Below are positions 8,257 through 17,504 of a DNA stretch of 49,784 nt, piece by piece. Within the stretch, counting starts at the first letter, position 1. Every line of letters starts with the position of its first letter. The DNA is from Nitrospirota bacterium (GTDB taxonomy: Bacteria; Nitrospirota; Thermodesulfovibrionia; Thermodesulfovibrionales; JdFR-85): the NCBI GenBank assembly GCA_035873375.1, contig JAYWMQ010000055.1:1-49784 (forward strand). Direction: 5' to 3'. The notes beneath the pieces were generated by a model. The model was given only the letters and a program-made list of their open reading frames with translations, was not told the DNA's origin and ran no database searches. A program made the position numbers and the translations under genes.

Positions 8257-8825
8257 TCAATCCCATCGTGGGGCACATGGCGAATGTCCTCGTGTTAAAA
8301 AAGGAATATCTACCAATAACCGTTTCGCCCATAGTTTGGTATCAATCTGATACGACATTTGCAAACTTCTTTCCCCCATTTTGGCCGCACATTGACCTTC
8401 CGAAATATATCGCAATAATAGTGATAATAACTTGCCGTCATTTGCCGTGAAAGTAAACCCGTTATATCCGTTTCTAACTAATTCCACCGTGGCTCCATAT
8501 TTTGAACCATTTTGACAATGGGAACCTTATTAAATTGAAAAGAACGCTCTGTTGGTGAATATATCACATCAGGGGAAAATTCTTCTAAGTGTTGTTTCAA
8601 CTCTTGATCTGAACCTTGACGCATAAACCTGAATGGCTTACAATTTACAGATTCTACATTGGAAAGTGGTTTAAACCAGTCATGAACATTCAGAGATTTA
8701 GGAGAAGCACAAAGAATAGCCTCTACATTGGGGTGTACAGCCATTCGGGGGATGACATTACTTAAATATTTTATATACCCTCCACTCATTCCACCGCCGG
8801 TTAAATTGATAATGGCTATTTTCAT
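8257..8825 (-). pseudogene. GT4 glycosyltransferase with its middle deleted
   Basis: The 5' part (start ATG at 8823-8825, MKIAIINLTGGGMSGGYIKY) is a good GT4 N-terminus and reads to VQNMEPRW, where GT4 enzymes usually enter the interdomain region. The frame then stops, but in another frame VELVRNGYNGFTFTANDGKL follows at once. That is the post-catalytic segment found after the E-x7-E loop of the same family. About 200 residues, including the donor-binding core, are therefore missing and the halves are joined out of frame at about 8485. This is a true deletion, not a sequencing slip, and the product cannot be an active transferase. Confidence 0.8.
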
Positions 8826-8842
8826 GAAATTTCCCAACGCTT

Positions 8843-9685
8843 TTAACGTGTCCAAATCTTGGGCCTGTTTGTAATAAACCGATAAAAGTCAACTAAAAGC
8901 TTGGTTAACTTTTTGCCAATTAAACACCTTATTACCTTCTTTGTGTGTGCTTTCAAATATGTCCAATAGAATTGAACCGGGACCTTCCCTAAATGCTTTC
9001 TCAAGATAACAATATATTCCCGCAAGGTTTGTAACTCAAAAAATGGATCATTAGCTACCCCTCCAATTTGTTGCCCTGCAACAAGAACATCCACATAATG
9101 GGCATCAGCTTTTTTCAACTCTCTAAAAAGAAACTCGTAATCTCCTGCGATTTTTAAAGACGTATCAAATCCGCCATAGTTTTCAAATAAACTGCAATGA
9201 TGGAAGACTCCCTGATGGGGAAGACATTTTCCTTGAAAAAAGCGTTTTTTCAAATCATTCCATGGCTTACCATGTATTTCTAAAATATCACCGGTTGGTG
9301 AAGTTAAAGCTATCCTCCCATAGACTATGCGACTTTTATTTTGAGCGGCAGTCAACATCGGAACGATTTTCATTAAAACATCATTGCTCCAAAAATAATC
9401 ATCTGCACCTATAAAGAAAACCCATTCACCGTTAACCTTGTCAAGCGCCTTATTCCAAGCATGATAAATGCCGAGATCAGGCTTTGACTCCCAACAGGTG
9501 ATGGTCCTGTTGTTAGCCTTGAGTATATCCACTGAACCATCTGTGGAACCACCATCCATGATGATCAACTCTTTATACAGATATGTTTGATCGACAACAC
9601 TATCAATACAGCGTTGTAACGTTGCAGCACCGTTCAAAACCGCTGTAACAATCGATATCTTAGGATAGTAGTTCCTTCGAGTCAT
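8843..9685 (-). CDS. GT2-family glycosyltransferase
   Basis: A 280-residue inverting glycosyltransferase with the GT-A fold. It has KISIVTAVLNGAATLQRCIDS at residues 8-28, KELIIMDGGSTDGSVDIL near 38-55, and the metal-binding DXD region GEWVFFIGADDYFW near 87-100. The second half, with HQGVFHHCSLFENYGGFD, is the acceptor-site region of WcaA-like enzymes. Length and motif order are normal. The ATG at 9683-9685 lies 5' of an apparently unregulated AT-rich gap of about 150 nt. It likely adds one residue of the polysaccharide repeat. Confidence 0.88.
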   Translation of the reverse strand: MTRRNYYPKISIVTAVLNGAATLQRCIDSVVDQTYLYKELIIMDGGSTDGSVDILKANNRTITCWESKPDLGIYHAWNKALDKVNGEWVFFIGADDYFWSNDVLMKIVPMLTAAQNKSRIVYGRIALTSPTGDILEIHGKPWNDLKKRFFQGKCLPHQGVFHHCSLFENYGGFDTSLKIAGDYEFLFRELKKADAHYVDVLVAGQQIGGVANDPFFELQTLREYIVILRKHLGKVPVQFYWTYLKAHTKKVIRCLIGKKLTKLLVDFYRFITNRPKIWTR

Positions 9686-9839
9686 AAACTACCTCGCTCC
9701 TTTCACAAACGAGCATAGGATATAAGAGAATTGGAAGAAATCGTTTTCTTATATTAGGGAATGTGTTAGGGAATGGTTTCTTAGGCTATAGGAGAACCCA
9801 AAAAAAACATGTGTTTATTGAATATCTAATCACACAATC

Positions 9840-10268
9840 TTATTTATGAGATTCTTTGTCTGCCAAACCAGTCAGAATTCCCCCAACAGCCCAGAACAAA
9901 AAGCCTACTTTATCAAAAACAAGGGCATGACCTGTTATCCCATATACAATCGCTACACTAAGAAACCCAGCAGCATATGCCCTCAGATCGCTTTTATGAC
10001 ATACGTGTAATATTCTAGATACAGCAATGATGGCATATACCATTATTAAAACAGGGAGGGCTCCAATCACAAGCCCAAGTTGTCGAAAACTTTCGAGCAC
10101 CGCATTATGAGCTCCTACATTCCATTCAATAACTTGCTTAAATAAGAAAGGTGCTAAAAATGGACGTCCTGCAGGAACAATGAAATAAGGTGGTTGACTA
10201 ATTAAGTCAATGGCTCCTGCCCATACACAGCAGCTTTTGGGATATGGAGAAAAATTAAAGTTTTTCTC
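9840..10268 (-). pseudogene. C-terminal fragment of an O-antigen polymerase/ligase
   Basis: An open stretch of 142 codons without a proper start is bounded upstream by a TAA at 10269-10271. It contains PAGRPFLAPFLFKQVIEWN and then GAHNAVLESFRQLGLVIGALP. The G-H-N...LE...GL pattern is the conserved periplasmic loop and following membrane helix of the Wzy/WaaL (Wzy_C) family. Three hydrophobic helices follow (GLVIGALPVLIMVYAIIAV, AYAAGFLSVAIVYGITG, VGFLFWAVGGILTGL). About 250-300 N-terminal residues are missing. An intact member of the same family lies at 12293-13516, so this looks like a replaced ancestor. Confidence 0.75.
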
Positions 10269-10323
10269 TTATGAGCCATTAAATCCTTCCTATGTCAAAC
10301 TTCGATGACCATGGTAATTCTTC

Positions 10324-11172
10324 TTATGATTTCATCCATTGACCATCGTAATAGTGTATAATCTTTTTATTAAATAATCTTTTTATCTTGTTTGGGAAAA
10401 AGTAGTGAGGCACAATATATAAGTAAGCCCTCATTATGTCTAAAAAGGTTCTCTTCTCAGCGATGCTGTAAAACTCACTGAAATATTTATTTTTCTGACT
10501 TGAAAGTTGATGCTTACGACCTCTGAACCCCCCCAAACAACTCTTGACTATATATAAATCTACATATTTAGAAAACATATACCATGTATAAAAATCCCCT
10601 GCAAACTTATAACCCTTAAGACGATTCAAATCTAAAAAACTTAACAATTTAGGTCTCCAGAAAGTTGATTCTTGTTGAATGAATGGAAGGATTGAGCCAT
10701 AAATGCCTTTTCTTATCAAAGTGCGATTATATTTAAACGGCAAAGAACAACCCCATATTTGACCTTTTTCAGTATAACATACAGGCATTCCGGTCAACCA
10801 TTCAACGTCTGGATATGTTTTAAAGATTTCAACAACAGTGGAAAATGCATTGGGCAAATAAAAATCATCTGAATTTATATACGCTACGACATCTCCTATA
10901 ACTATATTCAATCCTTTTACAAGAGCATCATACATACCCGAATCTTCTTCTGAAATAGAAGTAATGGTAACATCGTTGCATCTTATTGAATACTGACCTA
11001 AGTTAATTAATCTTTTATATTTTTCGACTATTGAAATTGTTTTATCATCAGAACCACCGTCAACAATTATATACTCTATCTCAAAGTTTCCTCTCTGAGA
11101 TATGACGCTTTCTATAGTTTCATCGATATATTTTTCAGCATTGTAACAGGGCGTAATAATAGATATTTTCAT
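10324..11172 (-). CDS. GT2-family glycosyltransferase
   Basis: A 282-residue GT-A glycosyltransferase: MKISIITPCYNAEKYIDETI, then EYIIVDGGSDDKTISIV near 34-50 and the DXD segment DVVAYINSDDFYLPN near 93-107. The C-terminal part (IQQESTFWRPKLL, FAGDFYTWYMFSKY) matches the WcaA/WcaE-like branch. The gene is very AT-rich compared with the sugar-nucleotide genes. The start lies 1 nt after the stop of the frameshifted GT2 upstream, so the two were probably one translational unit. Confidence 0.88.
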   Translation of the reverse strand: MKISIITPCYNAEKYIDETIESVISQRGNFEIEYIIVDGGSDDKTISIVEKYKRLINLGQYSIRCNDVTITSISEEDSGMYDALVKGLNIVIGDVVAYINSDDFYLPNAFSTVVEIFKTYPDVEWLTGMPVCYTEKGQIWGCSLPFKYNRTLIRKGIYGSILPFIQQESTFWRPKLLSFLDLNRLKGYKFAGDFYTWYMFSKYVDLYIVKSCLGGFRGRKHQLSSQKNKYFSEFYSIAEKRTFLDIMRAYLYIVPHYFFPNKIKRLFNKKIIHYYDGQWMKS

Positions 11173-11173
11173 T

Positions 11174-12081
11174 TTACTTCCTTAAAAGGATTTTATTCAG
11201 AATCCTTTTAAACCTCAACTTTATAAAAAATATATAATCGATAGAACTATTCGATTTACTAAAGTAAAAATCATTGAGACTGTTAATCCCTAAAGAATTT
11301 TTCTTCAGACTATGCAAAATCACTGCATTAAATTTCTTTTTTAATTCCGTATCCGACACGTAGTTTTCCACAAAAAAAGCTTTTGCAATAAAATAAAACA
11401 AACCTAAATCAATACCGTTAGATGATTTTGTAATCGATCCTTCATGAGATCTAAAATAAGCTAACGGTTCATTTACAAAAGCAAATTTGGGGAAGTTCTT
11501 AGCAGTAAGGAGGAAAATTAAAACATCATTTCCTATCGCAAGGTCTGCAAAATTGAAGTTATGCTTGTTTGGTATATCTATAATCAGATTATTCCTTAAA
11601 TAGAGGTGGCCGGGATTGTTTGGACAGGCAGAAGCGATTTATAAGTGATAAGCTGCCCATTCATGCCGCCACCCGCTTTTATAGTTTTCCTACTGAGCAG
11701 GTGGTTCCCTGCAGTATCTATAATTTTATAATTTCCATAGATGAATCCAGCATCTATATTGCTTGTGAAAGCTTTTTCAATAGCAGAAACAGCATGAGGT
11801 AAAAGCAAGTCATCAGAATTAACCCAGGCAATAATCTCTCCTGTTGCCATTCTAAGTCCCTTGTTAATAGCATGGGTTTGTCCATTATCAGGCTCAGAAA
11901 GCCAAATAATATCTTTATCATATTTCTTCAAAATATCAAGGGTTCCATCAGTTGATCCGCCGTCAATAACAATATGCTCTATATTAGGATAATCCTGATT
12001 CTTGACGCTCAGAATCGTTTCTTCAATAAATTGCCCCTGATTATATGAAGGTGTAATGATGGAAACTTTCAGGACATTCAT
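11174..12081 (-). pseudogene. GT2 glycosyltransferase split by one frameshift
   Basis: The first 161 codons (MNVLKVSIITPSYNQGQF, HIVIDGGSTDGTLDILKKYD, EIIAWVNSDDLLLPH) give a complete catalytic GT-A half, ending PVQTIPATSI and a TAA at 11596-11598. From that point another frame stays open without interruption to 11174: RNNLIIDIPNKHN, then GNDVLIFLLTAKNFP, then LAYFRSHEGSITKSS, the normal C-terminal half of this family. Adding one base in the TTTAA run near 11596-11600 restores a 302-residue protein. The downstream half has no other decay, so the lesion is recent, a sequencing slip, or bypassed. The first half alone contains the catalytic residues but lacks the acceptor part. Confidence 0.85.
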
Positions 12082-12102
12082 GGATTTTATGTACTCACTA
12101 AA

Positions 12103-12264
12103 CTATATTGAACGGGTTAAAAGGATATTATCATCAAAATGAGGTCTGGATACAAAAGTTTTAATTTCTGAAGTTTCGTTTCTCTTCATCGGCATCTGAT
12201 CTTTATCTATGATATATGATGCTATATTAGTTTTATAATGATACCTGCCAACAAATTCATTAGA
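12103..12264 (-). pseudogene. Short relic of an unidentified coding sequence
   Basis: Between the GT2 and the Wzy gene an open minus-strand stretch of 53 codons has no start and is closed upstream by a TAA at 12265-12267. It reads EFVGRYHYKTNIASYI, then DKDQMPMKRNETSEIKTFV and a tail ending LTRSI. The sequence is protein-like in composition, but I do not recognise the family. It is most simply the 3' end of a lost gene. Confidence 0.35.
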
Positions 12265-12292
12265 TTAACAAACGACTTTCCGGACTGTAGCA

Positions 12293-13516
12293 TCAGTAAT
12301 AGGTCTGGACTAACTTGATATCATTTGAAAGTCTCCTTACCAAGCCGAGGAAAAAACAGGTTGCAGAAAAATACATTACAGATCCCCGCATTACTGGTTC
12401 CACCATAAAACCAACAAAAACAGATACTGTAACGGAGACAATAATAAGAATCAGCAATAGTGGAAGTTTTGCACGAATCACAGCGATAAAACTTCTTAAA
12501 TGCATAACATGAAATATCAGCAGGAAAATCATCGGCAGAATCCCGGCATCATAAGCTATATCAAGCCATAAATTATGCACATAGTTGAGACCACCAATAT
12601 ACACTAACCGTCCTCCACCCATATTTTCAGGAAGTGCTTTAAGCATATACATCCAAGCTTCGTATCTACCTGTCTCAAGCCCTTGTTCTTCAAATCTGGT
12701 CGTAATAGAATATTGTGAGTAATCTTGGCCAGCATAAAAAAACAGATAAAACAATATTCCCAGGAAAATGCTTATTAAAAAAACTGTTTTTATCTTATGC
12801 CTCAGCTTTTGCTTTTTTATAAAGAAGTAAAGAAAGACAGAAGCTATAAATGACAGCACCAGTGCTATAAAAGGTGATCTGTTTTGCAATGCGGTATTAA
12901 CATATACCCCAGCTACAACCAGAAGAGATATAATAATGATAATTAAAATTGAATAACGTTTACTCAGAGACTGATCCCTTCCAAGAAACAAAACCGGGGC
13001 AAGGCTTAATCCCAATGATGCAAAAAGTCCAAATAGTGTGCCATTGATGGAATCGCCGCCTGTCCAAAAACTGGGAGCAGAACGAGATAAAATTTCAGTA
13101 TTATGACCTGAGGAAACGATTGAATAAACGGACAGAAAAGAAAAGACAACAAACCCGGCTACCATTGACAATATAATCCACACCAAGCCATAAGGCCAAG
13201 CAGGTGTATTTTTTCGCGATATTGAATAACCAGCAGCATAAGAGCCCATTATCAATAGAGGGAGTTTTATTGCGGATTTTAAATCTATGAACCCATACTT
13301 ATAAATTATCAAATAATACATTATAGAGAACATCCCCAACAAGGAGACTTGAACAAGGAGGTCATTTATGACTCTCCCATTCCATGTAATGGAGCTAACA
13401 AAAAAAACTGCAAAAATAATCAACATAGATATTTTAGGGATATTTAAACCAAAAACAAATACGGCTAATACCAAAAAAACAAATTCAGATATCTTCTTTT
13501 TGTTAGATGTAATCAA
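12293..13516 (-). CDS. wzy: O-antigen ligase/polymerase family membrane protein (Wzy-like)
   Basis: A 407-residue polytopic protein with about ten to eleven hydrophobic helices. The diagnostic Wzy_C feature is the periplasmic stretch around residues 270-325 (TTRFEEQGLETGRYEAWMYM and GLNYVHNLWLDIAYDAGILP), where R-x-E-x-W and the H-N pair are the conserved functional positions. Such proteins polymerise undecaprenyl-linked repeat units (Wzy) or ligate O-antigen to lipid A core (WaaL). With wzx and wzz in the same locus, Wzy is the more likely role. The only in-frame start at this point is TTG (13514-13516), with a weak AGGATAAG upstream; the true start could differ by a few codons. Confidence 0.8.
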   Translation of the reverse strand: MITSNKKKISEFVFLVLAVFVFGLNIPKISMLIIFAVFFVSSITWNGRVINDLLVQVSLLGMFSIMYYLIIYKYGFIDLKSAIKLPLLIMGSYAAGYSISRKNTPAWPYGLVWIILSMVAGFVVFSFLSVYSIVSSGHNTEILSRSAPSFWTGGDSINGTLFGLFASLGLSLAPVLFLGRDQSLSKRYSILIIIIISLLVVAGVYVNTALQNRSPFIALVLSFIASVFLYFFIKKQKLRHKIKTVFLISIFLGILFYLFFYAGQDYSQYSITTRFEEQGLETGRYEAWMYMLKALPENMGGGRLVYIGGLNYVHNLWLDIAYDAGILPMIFLLIFHVMHLRSFIAVIRAKLPLLLILIIVSVTVSVFVGFMVEPVMRGSVMYFSATCFFLGLVRRLSNDIKLVQTYY

Positions 13517-13565
13517 GACTTTAACTCTACTTATCCTGTTAATATGTCTATAAATTCCTTACACA

Positions 13566-14816
13566 TCAAAGCAACTCTTCATATAGCTCTACATACCTTC
13601 TGGCCTGAACTTCAAGAAGATACTCTCTTTCAGCTTTATCGTGAGCGGCTTCTGCAAGTTTTTTCCGGTGGTTTTCATCACCCAGAATCCAGTTTATACC
13701 TTGAGATAGGTCTTCCAGATCTTTGTATTTTGCAAGGTACCCATTTTTCTTATGGTCTATCATGTCAGGCATACCACCAACATTAAAAGCAACAACCGGA
13801 GTTCCACACGCTAAAGACTCAATCACTGTATTTGGGAGATTATCTTCCAAGCTCGGCGCTACAAAAACATCAGCAGAACTGTAAAGAAGAGCAAGAGAAA
13901 CATCGTCTGAAAATCTTCCAGCATAATTAATTCCAAAGGGAAAAGTCTCGTTATTTTTGGAATGGCTGGCTCCGAACACAAGAAGATAGTAGTCTTTCAG
14001 ATTACTTATAATTTCACTTAAATGATTAATTGCTTTATGTAAAAAAGAGAACCCCTTTCTCTTATCGCTTGTGGAACTTATTGCCCCAAAAAGGATTATT
14101 TTTTTATTCTTAGGCAGGTTAAGAATACTTCTTGCTGTCGACTTATTTATAGACTTGAATATATTTGTATTTAAACCATTCGGAATTACTTCAACTTTTA
14201 CGTCTGATAATAACGAGCTTCTTTTAGCACATTCGGCAAGCCACTTGCTTGGAGTTACAATTGTCAAATTTAACCTCTTATATGCCCTCTCTTTTCTTGT
14301 CCAAATTCCTCTCGTAATGTCGCCATCCTTATCAGCATTCAACTGTGGACAAGAACCACAAGAATTGACATATCTTTCACATTCTCCTGAATAATGACAT
14401 CCACCGGTAAAAGCCCACATATCATGGAGGGTCCAAACTATCGGTTTGCCTAACTTAGCAAGTCTTGAGATATTCCTTATAGAAAGGAAGCCTGCTGCTA
14501 CCCAGTGGAGGTTTATAACCTCAGATTGCTTGAGCAATCCATCTTTCGCTATATTCCGTCCTATACAGCCCGTATAAAACGGTGTTCCTTCCCAATTATA
14601 AAACTTGAGAGGGATTTCATTTATAAAAGGTCGAGCCCTGCCCCATATTTTGTTAATTTTCCCAACAAGGCCATGAACACTTGGATCGTTACTTACTTTA
14701 TCATCCACAAGCATCTTTGAATCAACACCGATACTTTTAAGGCCCAAATGCAACCTGTAAGCTGCCCGGGCTGCTCCACCCTGGATGTCTGTTTTGTTAA
14801 GATGTAGTATTGTCAT
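13566..14816 (-). CDS. GT4-family glycosyltransferase, WcaC-like
   Basis: A 416-residue GT-B glycosyltransferase. The N-terminus MTILHLNKTDIQGGAARAAY and the cysteine-containing segment GGCHYSGECERYVNSCGSCP near 138-157 are hallmarks of the colanic-acid WcaC branch, where four or five cysteines probably stabilise or bind metal. The donor half has VEVIPNGLNTNIF near 206, LLVFGASHSKN near 276, and SLEDNLPNTVIESLACGTPV near 317-336 with the expected glutamate pair. It overlaps the upstream methyltransferase by 4 nt (ATGA-type), so the two are coupled. It probably adds one sugar of the repeat unit; donor unknown. Confidence 0.85.
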   Translation of the reverse strand: MTILHLNKTDIQGGAARAAYRLHLGLKSIGVDSKMLVDDKVSNDPSVHGLVGKINKIWGRARPFINEIPLKFYNWEGTPFYTGCIGRNIAKDGLLKQSEVINLHWVAAGFLSIRNISRLAKLGKPIVWTLHDMWAFTGGCHYSGECERYVNSCGSCPQLNADKDGDITRGIWTRKERAYKRLNLTIVTPSKWLAECAKRSSLLSDVKVEVIPNGLNTNIFKSINKSTARSILNLPKNKKIILFGAISSTSDKRKGFSFLHKAINHLSEIISNLKDYYLLVFGASHSKNNETFPFGINYAGRFSDDVSLALLYSSADVFVAPSLEDNLPNTVIESLACGTPVVAFNVGGMPDMIDHKKNGYLAKYKDLEDLSQGINWILGDENHRKKLAEAAHDKAEREYLLEVQARRYVELYEELL

Positions 14817-15667
14817 AATAATAACCGCAATTGCGCAGTAGTATTTTTGATTAATCCTTTAGCAAAAGATAAAACTCTAAAGACAGGATAAACTGCTTTA
14901 GAAACAAAAGCTAATCTATAAGCACTTTTTAACAGATGACTATTAATTTCTTTTACTTTTTCGTAAATGTGTCCATGCCCCCCTTTAGCTTTTTCTATAT
15001 ATGAAAAGCCCAATGAAGGAATTATCCATCTATGCATAGTATATCTAAAATGAAAATTTTCGGGGAGATGACATTTGATACAAGGGGTAAAATTCCAGGC
15101 AGCCACTATGATTCCACCAGTTGCAAGATGCCTGTTAATGTTAATTATGAGTGATACGGGGTCATCTATATGCTCGATTACATCCGTGGTAAATATATAA
15201 TTGTATTCCTTGTTATTTAATTTATCCACAATTTTGATATTGTCAAAATCTCTTATATTATCGTGGGCAAAGTTTGAAGCATGTGGTTCATATATCTCTA
15301 TATCCGCCTCAGGACAATGAAGAGCTATCTGTTTAGCGAGGGCACCAAAACCACCACCGTAATCAAGGACTTTAGGACTATCTCCTTCCACATACTGAGC
15401 CATCCCCTTTCTATGTTGCATTGACACAGTATCCGCTTCTATCCATAAACCGTTTAAGAGCCACACGGGATGAGTATAATATTCACTAAACCTTTCCTCA
15501 TCATAATTTTTATTATTCAATCCCAGATCATCCCAAACCTGGTCCATTATAGACCATACTTCTTCCAATTGAGGAGATTTGTCAAAATAAGGTTCTAAGT
15601 ATTTCTCTAAATCTTTCCACCCCGGAGAACTCCGTACAACTACTAAAACTTCATCCCATGTTCGCAC
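14813..15667 (-). CDS. Class I SAM-dependent methyltransferase
   Basis: A 284-residue protein with a SAM-binding Rossmann core: PKVLDYGGGFGALAKQIA near 94-111 (motif I), DIEIYEPHASNFA near 117-129 (acidic end of beta-2), and YNYIFTTDVIEHIDDPVSL near 154-172, followed by the post-motif GGIIVAAWNFTP. An N-terminal extension of about 90 residues precedes the fold. It is coupled to the WcaC-like glycosyltransferase downstream, so it probably methylates a sugar of the growing chain or a precursor. The position and sugar cannot be read from sequence. Confidence 0.8.
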   Translation of the reverse strand: MRTWDEVLVVVRSSPGWKDLEKYLEPYFDKSPQLEEVWSIMDQVWDDLGLNNKNYDEERFSEYYTHPVWLLNGLWIEADTVSMQHRKGMAQYVEGDSPKVLDYGGGFGALAKQIALHCPEADIEIYEPHASNFAHDNIRDFDNIKIVDKLNNKEYNYIFTTDVIEHIDDPVSLIININRHLATGGIIVAAWNFTPCIKCHLPENFHFRYTMHRWIIPSLGFSYIEKAKGGHGHIYEKVKEINSHLLKSAYRLAFVSKAVYPVFRVLSFAKGLIKNTTAQLRLLL

Positions 15668-15730
15668 TAAAATGTCTCCTTTGAAAAAATCCGAGACACT
15701 TAACCTCTCAGATTCCTTCTAATAAGTTCT

Positions 15731-16672
15731 CTATGTTACTACTTTTGCTTGTAGATTGGTGAACAATTTCCTTGCTTTAGATTTAGCACGGGCTATCAAG
15801 TTAGGAGGACCAAAATGGTTCTTTTGAGTAAACTCATCCGCCAGGGTATCACGAATCATGTAAGGAGGATGTTGTAAGGGGAATGTCATTACTTCAACAG
15901 GCATATTGGCAAGTCTGCTTTTGCTCATAGTATGAGTCGCCTCCTCCCCAAAACCAATATTTGAAACAAGGTTAACCTTGGGAAGAATACTAAGCCCGCC
16001 TTGAATCCAGCAGGCAAAGGTCCAACGATAAGCCCAAGAATTTATTCTACCTTTGTAAGTTATCTCAAAAATATTCTTCCAGTATTTCACAGCCTCAGGG
16101 TTGCAAAGCATGTCCTTAAGCCAATCGCCTTCCCGTATTTCCGGCCAACGACTCATGGTAATATCATAATGTCTCCAAGCCCGGCTCCAAGACGCCCATC
16201 CCCAGCAATGATTATAACGCGAAAAATAGTAGCTGTATTCAGTTCGTTTACGCCCAAACTGAAAATTGTCTCCGGAAATTGCCATGATGCGCTCATCATC
16301 CCGATATTTTTCCAGCAATTCCTCGCAAAAACGGAAAAATGTAGTGTGAGGCAAACAATCGTCTTCCAGAATAATGGCCTGCTCTACATTCTCAAATACC
16401 CAATCCAGTCCAGATGACACACGTTGGTTACAGCCCAGATTCAGATCAGAGTAATTTTTCAGAACTTCACATTCCCAGTCCACTCGGTCAATGATGGCCC
16501 TGACAGCCTCACACCGCCCTGCTTCGTCAGGTTGGTCTGGCCGTGGGCCGTCAGCCACAACCAATAACATGGAAGGTTTAGCCTTCCTGATTTCTTCAAA
16601 GACCCGTTCCGTTGTTCCCGGGCGATTGAAAACAAGAAAGGCAAGCGGAGTTTTTAACTGCCAGTCAGACAT
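15731..16672 (-). CDS. Glycosyltransferase (GT2/HlpA-like)
   Basis: A 313-residue cytosolic glycosyltransferase of a class often labelled hemolytic protein HlpA-like: TPLAFLVFNRPGTTERVFEE at residues 8-27, LLVVADGPRPDQP near 36-48, then AIILEDDCLPHTTFFRFCEE near 95-114 carrying the E-D-D metal-binding triad. YNHCWGWASWSRAWRHYD near 150-167 is also family-typical. It is less AT-rich than its neighbours. It stands between two methyltransferase genes, with gaps of about 60 nt on each side. It likely adds a decorating or chain sugar. Confidence 0.8.
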   Translation of the reverse strand: MSDWQLKTPLAFLVFNRPGTTERVFEEIRKAKPSMLLVVADGPRPDQPDEAGRCEAVRAIIDRVDWECEVLKNYSDLNLGCNQRVSSGLDWVFENVEQAIILEDDCLPHTTFFRFCEELLEKYRDDERIMAISGDNFQFGRKRTEYSYYFSRYNHCWGWASWSRAWRHYDITMSRWPEIREGDWLKDMLCNPEAVKYWKNIFEITYKGRINSWAYRWTFACWIQGGLSILPKVNLVSNIGFGEEATHTMSKSRLANMPVEVMTFPLQHPPYMIRDTLADEFTQKNHFGPPNLIARAKSKARKLFTNLQAKVVT

Positions 16673-16740
16673 TCAGTACCTTCTTAAAATAAGTAATGGT
16701 TCATATTATCTGCAAAGAATGAGGGGCTCTCCAAAGCTTC

Positions 16741-17430
16741 TTATGGCTTTTGTGCTTCCATATACAATGATTCCCAGCTTCTATCCTCACTATCCTTGAT
16801 AATTCTTTTATCCGCACCTTCTATAAAGTTAACTTCTTTAACATTAACAAACCCGACTTCATCTAAAAACCTTCCAAGCAACGCACTATCCCACACAGAA
16901 AAATGTCCATGGTTTTGAGTAAGAGACCATATAGCTTCAGCACCTGTCGGCCATCTCTTAAATATTTCGTGAGCTTTTTCCCCACAATAATAATCAATAT
17001 ATTTTCTAAGATCCGGCACGGAAAGTCTTGCCCAGCATCCTGATTTTAACGTTCTCAGTATTTCTTTTAAAAGATTCTGTCCTTGCAGAGGAGATAAATG
17101 TTCTAAAGTGTGTTCAGTGAAAACTCCATCCCAGTAATTATCATCGCAGTTTAGTGGAAATCTTAAATCTAACATCCAGTCAGGTCTTTTAGGGTATTTT
17201 TTCCAAAATTTAATACCTTGAAAAAAATCAGCATTTACCCAACCATCGAAAAATTTACTTCCACAACCAAGATGTAAAAATTTATACTTGCGGTTACAAA
17301 CAGGAGGTTTTTTATTCAGAAATAAACGTCCATAAAAACTAATACATTCAAATTTAATTAGTCCACTTAATGAAACTCTATATTTTGCTGAATAAATAGA
17401 ATAATCCTGAATAGTTGATTTACAATACAT
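16741..17430 (-). CDS. SAM-dependent methyltransferase (COG4627-like)
   Basis: A 229-residue protein. After an N-terminal extension of about 45 residues it shows FLHLGCGSKFFDGWVNADF near 51-69 (motif I and the acidic beta-2 position). Next come DWMLDLRFPLNCDDNYWDGV and FTEHTLEHLSPLQGQNLLKE, then LRTLKSGCWARLSVPDLRKY. This E-H-x-L-E-H and S-V-P-D-L signature is that of the small predicted methyltransferases found in polysaccharide loci. A GAGGG lies just upstream of the ATG at 17428-17430. The substrate is not predictable; its position next to wzx suggests chain modification or capping. Confidence 0.8.
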   Translation of the reverse strand: MYCKSTIQDYSIYSAKYRVSLSGLIKFECISFYGRLFLNKKPPVCNRKYKFLHLGCGSKFFDGWVNADFFQGIKFWKKYPKRPDWMLDLRFPLNCDDNYWDGVFTEHTLEHLSPLQGQNLLKEILRTLKSGCWARLSVPDLRKYIDYYCGEKAHEIFKRWPTGAEAIWSLTQNHGHFSVWDSALLGRFLDEVGFVNVKEVNFIEGADKRIIKDSEDRSWESLYMEAQKP

Positions 17431-17504
17431 TTTCCCTCACTTCATCTTAATAACTCTTGACTTCTGAATTCAAAAATACTTACGAAATTAGTGTTATCCG
17501 GGGT

